The notes beneath the pieces are model-generated. The model did not search any database and was not told the DNA's origin. It was given only the letters and a program-made list of their open reading frames with translations. This document shows, piece by piece, positions 58,938 through 64,000 of a stretch of 64,000 nt of DNA. The stretch is from assembly GCF_024139115.2 (NCBI RefSeq), contig NC_085140.1, positions 98,158,988-98,222,987 of the forward strand. The letters run 5' to 3'. Position numbers and translations under genes: made by a program. This DNA is from Armigeres subalbatus (Eukaryota; Arthropoda; Insecta; Diptera; Culicidae). Position 1 is the first letter of the stretch. Each line of letters opens with the position of its first letter.

Positions 58938-59330
58938 TAACTGCTCACATTCGCCGTCATACCAGTCGTTTCTCTGATCCGGGGCACCGTGCCAAGTGCA
59001 GCGGTTGCGGTGCTACCAATGGCGGATCGAATATCTCTCCAGCCATCTTCAAGAGACGCTGCGCCTAGCTGCTCTTCCGTTGGAAGTGCCACTTCCAGCT
59101 GCTGCGCGTATTCTTGGGCTAGTCTACCGTCTTGTAGCCGCCCAATGTTAAGCCGCGGCGTCCGACTTCGACGCGTGTTGTATACCGTCGAGAGTTTTGA
59201 GCGCAGGCATACTGCAACGAGGTAGTGGTCGGATTCAATATTCGCACTGCGGTAAGTGCGGACGTTCGTGATGTCGGAGAAGAATTTACCGTCGATTAGA
59301 ACGTGGTCGATTTGGTTTTCCGTTTCTTGG

Positions 59331-60046
59331 TTAGGGTGATCTCCATGTGGCCTTGTGGATATTTTTGCGGGGAAAGAAGGTGCTTCGGACTACCATTCCG
59401 CGGGAGGCTGCGAAGTTTATGCATCGTTGGCCGTTGTCATTCGATACGGTGTGCAGACTATCCGGTCCGATGACCGGTCTATACATTTCCTCCCTTCCTA
59501 CCTGTGCGTTCATGTCACCGATGACGATTTTAACGTCCCGCAGTGGGCATCCATCGTATGTCTGCTCCAGCTGTGCGTAGAACGCTTCTTTCTCGTCGTC
59601 GGGTCTCCCTTCGTGTGGGCAGTGCACGTTGATGATGCTATAGTTGAAGAAACGGCCTTTAATCCTCAGCACATCCTTGCGTTGATTGGCTGCCACCCAA
59701 TCACGCGTTGGCGCATCTTACCCAGCACTATGAAGCCGGTTCCCAGCTCGTTGGTGGTGCCACAGCTTTGGTAGAAGGTAGCCGCTCGATGCCCGCTTTT
59801 CCACACTTTCTGTCCTGTCCAGCAAATCTCCTGCAGCGCCACGACGTCGAAGTTGCGGGGATGTAATTCATCGTAGATCATCCTGTCGCAACCTGCGAAA
59901 CCTAGCGACTTGCAATTCCATGTTCCAAGCTTCCAATCGTGATCCTGTATTCGTCGCCTAGGTCTTTGCCGATTATATCGAGTCGCATTATCTCTTATAT
60001 TGTTCGTAATGATTGGTTTTCTAGGCGGCTTATTGGGCCTGCGCAA
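59331..60046 (-). pseudogene. RTE LINE endonuclease domain
   Basis: Two frames (60046-59666 and 59696-59331) cover the domain. KLGTWNCKSLG supplies the catalytic Asn, FDVVALQEICW the Glu, and IVIGDMNAQVGR the GDMN motif. The SDHYLV motif with the catalytic His lies further downstream near 59230, in a shifted frame. The enzyme nicks target DNA to prime reverse transcription. All catalytic positions I can see are intact; only the frame is broken. Confidence 0.85.
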
Positions 60047-60311
60047 ACCTCCTGTCTCGTCGGAGGGCCGTCGTGTCAGGGCTGTTTAGCGTCCCACCTA
60101 ACACCAGGACTTGGGCTTGTGCGCTTTGAGCGGCACACGGTCGCTTTGGTGGGGCCTACTTGCGGATACATGCAGCTTTTTATAGAGGTTTAACAGGGCC
60201 CACTGTCAAACCCCACCACATCCTAGGCAAGCCCCACAACTCGCAGATGGCCTGGGGAGGGATCGTCAAGCCCTTGGACATAGTCCCTGCTGCCCCTGGT
60301 TCTGTGTTGAA

Positions 60312-62051
60312 CATTGGCGTAATTACAGGGGGGCTAGGGGGGGCTATAGCCCCACCTAGAATCAAGTTAGACCCCCCTAGAATTTTTACGACTTTGCATG
60401 AGTACTGTACATATCTAGTGCTCTGATCATATCTGGGCGTAACTTCAAATAATGAATTGTTATCATCTCTCTCTAAAGTGAGTTTGATATACATATTTAA
60501 CATGTTTTCTAACTTCGAAAAATTGATATATCTTGGGTAAGGAATGCTAAACGGAAAATAAAAGAAATGACGCTCCCTTGATTCTCAGCCACACATTGAA
60601 TTGGTAAGGTTAATTGCGTACGCATCTAATATCTAAAGTAAATTTCACTTTCGGAGGAACATAACTCCAAAACACAACTCGTTTTCAGTACGCACAAAAT
60701 TGTTTTTAGATGTGCTTATCATCTATTTGTGCTGCCAAAATGAGAGATGAGCCAATGTGAGAGATAGGACGGGCATAGTTACAATCATTTTGGGACTTTG
60801 TTGAGAGAAATGTTGGAGTTGGAACAGTATTTTCATGCTGATTCAATACTAATTGAATAAATAATAGAAGTAACAGACTAACAGAACAAATACAATGGCT
60901 GAGATTTTGGTTGAATAAAGAATATTCAAGTAAAATAATAAACTGCCCGTAATATTTAGACAACATGAAATAGACAATTGTTTAACTTGAGCAGGATACA
61001 CTAGATGCTTAGGTTACCGAAGAATTTCTAACAAATCTTGACTTTTATTTATCAGCAAATCATTAATTCTTCAAGATTTTTATGTTAACATTGCGATGCA
61101 TTGCATTGCGAGTATTTTTTTAAGTCTGCATATGACCTCTAGCTTTCCAACATAACCCTTAAAATGCATAGCATTTCTGAAAGGATTGTCAAGAGAAACC
61201 TTTCGATAATGTGATAGCCAAGTATAACGTATCATATGCCTGTAACAGCAGACATTTCTTTCTGCAGATTTCTTTGGTAAAGTATTCAAACGATGTTGCT
61301 GCTATTTCCCGAAAACTTTGAATTTCCAATAATCATACTAGGTTTCTTGAAATCCGAAAAAAGCTCGGTAAACCCTGAAATTTCAAGGAGAGGTAACTAA
61401 AATGTAAATGAGAAATAACTTGAAATTATTTCTAATCTATGCACATAAAAATGAATTTCTGTCTGTCTGAACCTTATAGACTCGGAAACTACTGAACCGA
61501 TCGGCGTGTTTATAGAGGTTTTTAGGGCCGGGGAAGGTTCTTAAGTTGGCTCGAGACCCCTGCACTCTTTGAAAAGAAGTGCTTCCATACAAATAAAACA
61601 CCAATTTCACCATAACTCAAGAATTAATCAAGCAAATGGAACCAATCTAGCATGTGAAGGTTTTCGAAGGGAAGATATGTTTCTGTTGTGGTTTGAAACC
61701 TATCCCCTTCTGGAAAAGGGGGCTTCCAGACAAATGAACCAGAAAATTCTGCATAACTCAAAAACTAATCAGTGGATATTTTTTTAGGCGAAACGAGGTT
61801 TGTCGGGTCTGCTAATAGATATATAAAACTTGAAAGTCTTATGTATCTGAAGCTTTTACGTTTTTAATGTACCACGACATTTCTAGATTTTTATGTCAGA
61901 GCTGTTCAAGTCGTCACTGGATGTATTGAAATAGCTGTTTGGTAGGCCAACTTGCGGACAGTTGAACAAATACAATATTTTTTTTTGTGTTTGACTTTAA
62001 CAATAAAAAAAAGTTAGCCCCCTCTAGAATTTTTCTTTAGTTACGCCAATG
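60312..62051. mobile_element. Non-autonomous hAT-like element, 8-bp target duplication
   Basis: The ends are CATTGGCGTAA (60312) and TTACGCCAATG (62051), perfect inverted repeats, with G/C-run subterminal blocks (GGGGGGCTAGGGGGGGC on the left, GCCCCCTCTAG on the right). GTGTTGAA is duplicated at 60304-60311 and 62052-62059. The target lies within the right copy of the RTE's own 15-bp duplication. No transposase is present. The termini have the same general layout as the hAT-like element at 25359-28514 (GGCGTA core, then homopurine run), suggesting related families. Confidence 0.88.
61455..61815 (+). mobile_element. Possible Helitron-like or SINE fragment inside the hAT-like element
   Basis: The segment starts TCTGTCTGTCTGAACC, contains GACTCGGAAACTACTGAACC and ends GGCGAAACGAGGTTTGTCGGG then TCTGCTAAT. 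A CTAAT end preceded by a short hairpin (CGAAAC paired with GTTT-TCG) is Helitron-like. The 5' boundary is not preceded by the expected A. Family and limits are uncertain. Confidence 0.3.
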
Positions 62052-62059
62052 GTGTTGAA

Positions 62060-62336
62060 TATTGTTTTCTTCCGACATTCGCTCTAAGGGACCACCCCAC
62101 TGAAGTCTGCCGTATTTTATACGATTCACAATATTTTCTTCTTTGTATACTTGATAAAGCTCATGATTCATGCGTCTGCGCCACATACCATTTTCTAGTT
62201 TCCCTCCGAGTATTGTACGCAGCACTTTACGCTCGAAAGCTCTCCGGTACGCCTCTTTTAATATCCAAGCTACATGTCCATAAAGGGCCACTGGTAGAAT
62301 CAGAGTTTTGTAGAGAACATATGTTTCGTTGAACAA
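62060..62336 (-). pseudogene. Old RTE-like LINE, C-terminal part upstream of the nested insertions (minus strand)
   Basis: The minus strand encodes TYVLYKTLILPVALYGHVAW, ERKVLRTILGG, WRRRMNHELYQVYKEENIV and GRLQWGGPLERMSEENNI, the RTE C-terminal region. It is more diverged than the full-length copy. Reading continues beyond the insertion at 57000 into RLRGRPRTRW. It was the target of the younger RTE, which in turn received the hAT-like element. Confidence 0.75.
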
Positions 62337-62341
62337 AGATA

Positions 62342-62538
62342 AGGCGGCTTATTGGGCCGTCGTGTCAGGTCTGTTTAGCGTCCCACCTAACATCAGGACC
62401 TGGGCTTGTGCGCTTTGAGCGGCACACGGTCGCTTTGGCGAAGCCTGCTTGTGGATACATGCAGCTTTTAATAGAAAAAGAGCAGAGCTCACTGTCACAT
62501 CCCACACGTCCTAGGCAGGCGCCACAACTCGCAGATGG
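62342..62538 (-). mobile_element. Fragment of an RTE 5' leader and start-codon region (minus strand)
   Basis: The stretch from AGGCGGCTTATTGGGCC to CGCAGATGGCC matches 60029-60250 of the full-length RTE copy with about 10-15% differences and a 25-bp deletion between repeated GGGCC. It lies directly next to the old RTE-like C-terminus. The simplest reading is an RTE copy in which almost the whole coding region has been deleted. Confidence 0.65.
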
Positions 62539-62570
62539 CCGGCATATTAATATGTGTATGGTTGAATGCA

Positions 62571-62680
62571 CAGTCGACTCTCTACATCTCGATGTTCTAT
62601 ACCTCGATATCTCTTCCTCCCTCAGTCCCTTTAATATACATACATTTGAGCTTTCTGCATCTCGATAACCTCCCTATCTC
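62571..62680. mobile_element. Possible pogo/Tigger-like terminus
   Basis: ACAGTCGACTCTCTACATC followed by repeated CTCGATNTT and CTCGATATCTC phrases resembles the termini of pogo-type elements, which often carry CTCGAT repeats. The opposite inverted terminus was not found in the remaining sequence. Low certainty. Confidence 0.3.
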
Positions 62681-62769
62681 GATGTGTTCTGAATTTCTGA
62701 TCACGGCATACAAAAACCAAGGCAGGCTCATCACGTATGTAAACATTTAGTTTCAATGTAAACATGTGA

Positions 62770-64000
62770 CGTCACTGCTATCTTGGCACAAGCTGGACCG
62801 AGACGATGCTCTACGGTCGCAGCATGCTTACTTTTGTACTCCAACATGTGAAGATAAAATATGCGTCACATTCGAAGTGCCATTTTTCTAACGAGCCTAC
62901 CTTGTTTTCTGTATACCGTGATTTCTGATCATACTTTGTTCAAGATTCACTCTCCTTATGTCGATATGTTTAAATTTTTAGCCTACTAGACCATCTTTGG
63001 ACAATAACAAACACATCAACAACAGGAAACAACATTTGGTTTGTTGTCGTTTTTCATAACAACGAGCTTTTTTGGATCTAGTACCCATTTAAATTTCCCT
63101 TCCATTCCTCGATCTTTAAAAAATTGGATCACATGTCCATCGGTAGCAAAAAAATTAAATCTCAGATACAAAAAAAAAGATTTTCTCAGATATTATCAAT
63201 GTATAATGAAAACGTTATCTAAAATAGATTCTACATTATGAAAATGTAAAACTATGGATTTTTAAAAAATATGAATGCTTGTGTAGCATCGTTACAAATG
63301 TGAATTGTTTTCACATGTCCGCCATTGATCGAGATAATGATAGACGGTTATCCCGAAGTTCTCATCCCGTTTAGAGAACCATCAGCGAATGATAGTTAGA
63401 TTGAAATTTATTGAACAAGCCGCTAATTTGCGTACTAATATGTGTGCACTGGAAATTATGGCGTTCCCACTGCTGTTGCCGCTAATTAGTTTCTGCTGTG
63501 AGCGATGACGGCACCGATCAGCATCGACGGCAGGGCACAACAGGCTTCAAGAAGCTAGTAACTATAAATTAAAGCTGCCTACAACAGCAGTTGATCGTTT
63601 TACATTGGAAGACCAGTTTCTCATCGAATGTTTGTCACTGGTGGTAGTAACTATGTCGTTGACGACACTTTTGGTATCATTGTTCCGAAAATGAACCGGG
63701 AACTGTTTATTGCATTTCATAGCCGTAGACTAGTAGTCGTGATATTCACTAAGCTTCCTAAAGAAAACGGGTATAGCTGTTTGAATTACATAGATTCCGA
63801 GTAAAGAAGAAGGTTGAACAAACATAACGAACGGAATGATAATTATCGTTAGTATGTTTACTAATCCAAGTGAATGTCTATAGTTGTGTATACGAAGGGT
63901 TCTTCTAAATAGTAAACAAATTTCCCTGTCTCAACACAATAACCGCCATGGATGTCAATTGGCAAGTAAACAAACATATCACCCAACGAAGATGTGGTGA
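62770..64000. other. About 1.2 kb with no recognised feature
   Basis: AT-rich sequence with a GC-richer patch at 63450-63560. Frames are short and unrecognised. It may be ordinary host non-coding DNA. The window ends inside it. Confidence 0.35.

Larger units (their letters stand above)
57001..60295 (-). mobile_element. Nearly full-length RTE-family LINE (minus strand), 15-bp target duplication
   Basis: CTGGTTCTGTGTTGA flanks the element at 56986-57000 and 60296-60310. Minus-strand reading gives, in order, a 5' leader, apurinic-type endonuclease, reverse transcriptase, the C-terminal basic block and a short CTGAATAAATAATAA tail. A very short repeat-like 3' end is a feature of RTE elements, and the 3.3-kb length fits an intact one. 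The coding region changes frame at least three times, so this copy is not active as sequenced. The name JAM1-like is plausible but unverified. Confidence 0.88.

Overview
The window looks like a piece of a large, repeat-choked insect genome, most probably a mosquito and within mosquitoes most like Aedes. The grounds are an AT-rich background, R1-clade, RTE-clade and RNase H-bearing non-LTR retrotransposons, Pao/BEL retroelements, many short palindromic elements and a very long (AC)n tract. The assignment is inference from family content; no database was searched. I found no host protein gene, tRNA, rRNA or CRISPR array that I can support. Almost everything recognisable is transposable-element DNA, much of it nested.

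Layout. 1-10 kb: a hAT-like terminal-inverted-repeat element (1-1134), an inverted minisatellite region (1.56-3.0 kb) with a palindromic MITE inside it, a retroposon with a 24-bp target duplication (7302-8248), and a twin-primed RTE 3' end (8675-8859). 10-21 kb: a 458-bp perfect (AC)n tract, then an R1-like LINE interrupted in ORF1 by an 8.46-kb Pao/BEL element (11393-19848) with about 99% identical LTRs. The BEL element carries gag with a PHD finger, protease, RT, RNase H, integrase and an envelope-like region, all broken by frameshifts. 24-31.5 kb: an older BEL/Pao remnant split by a 3.16-kb hAT-like element (25359-28514, 8-bp target duplication) made largely of degenerate minisatellite. 31.5-39.4 kb: one minus-strand RTE copy split by a 6.58-kb TTAA-flanked composite element (32079-38662). 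That element holds a 2.4-kb 12-bp minisatellite foldback and a 3.1-kb giant palindrome. 43-47 kb: an RNase H-bearing LINE with a piggyBac-like MITE inside it. 48-50.4 kb: an RTE fragment lodged in a palindromic element, and a second palindromic MITE. 51.3-54.3 kb: inverted minisatellite arms around a jockey-superfamily LINE. 56.7-62.5 kb: a three-layer nest of old LINE, nearly full-length RTE with a 15-bp target duplication, and a hAT-like element inserted in that duplication.

How the parts relate. The interrupted LINEs serve as internal rulers that fix the boundaries of the younger insertions. The most distinctive theme is repeated independent foldback architecture: short tandem units in one orientation on the left and the same units inverted on the right, with at least three unit families (TTTAGTCGAA-like, GGAAGTTCCTCC, GTGAGAAGTGA). 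None of these foldbacks encodes a visible transposase. Stretches near 3-7 kb, 21-23.7 kb, 39.7-43.2 kb, 46.7-48.2 kb, 54.3-56.7 kb and 62.8-64 kb show nothing I can name and may be ordinary intergenic or intronic DNA.
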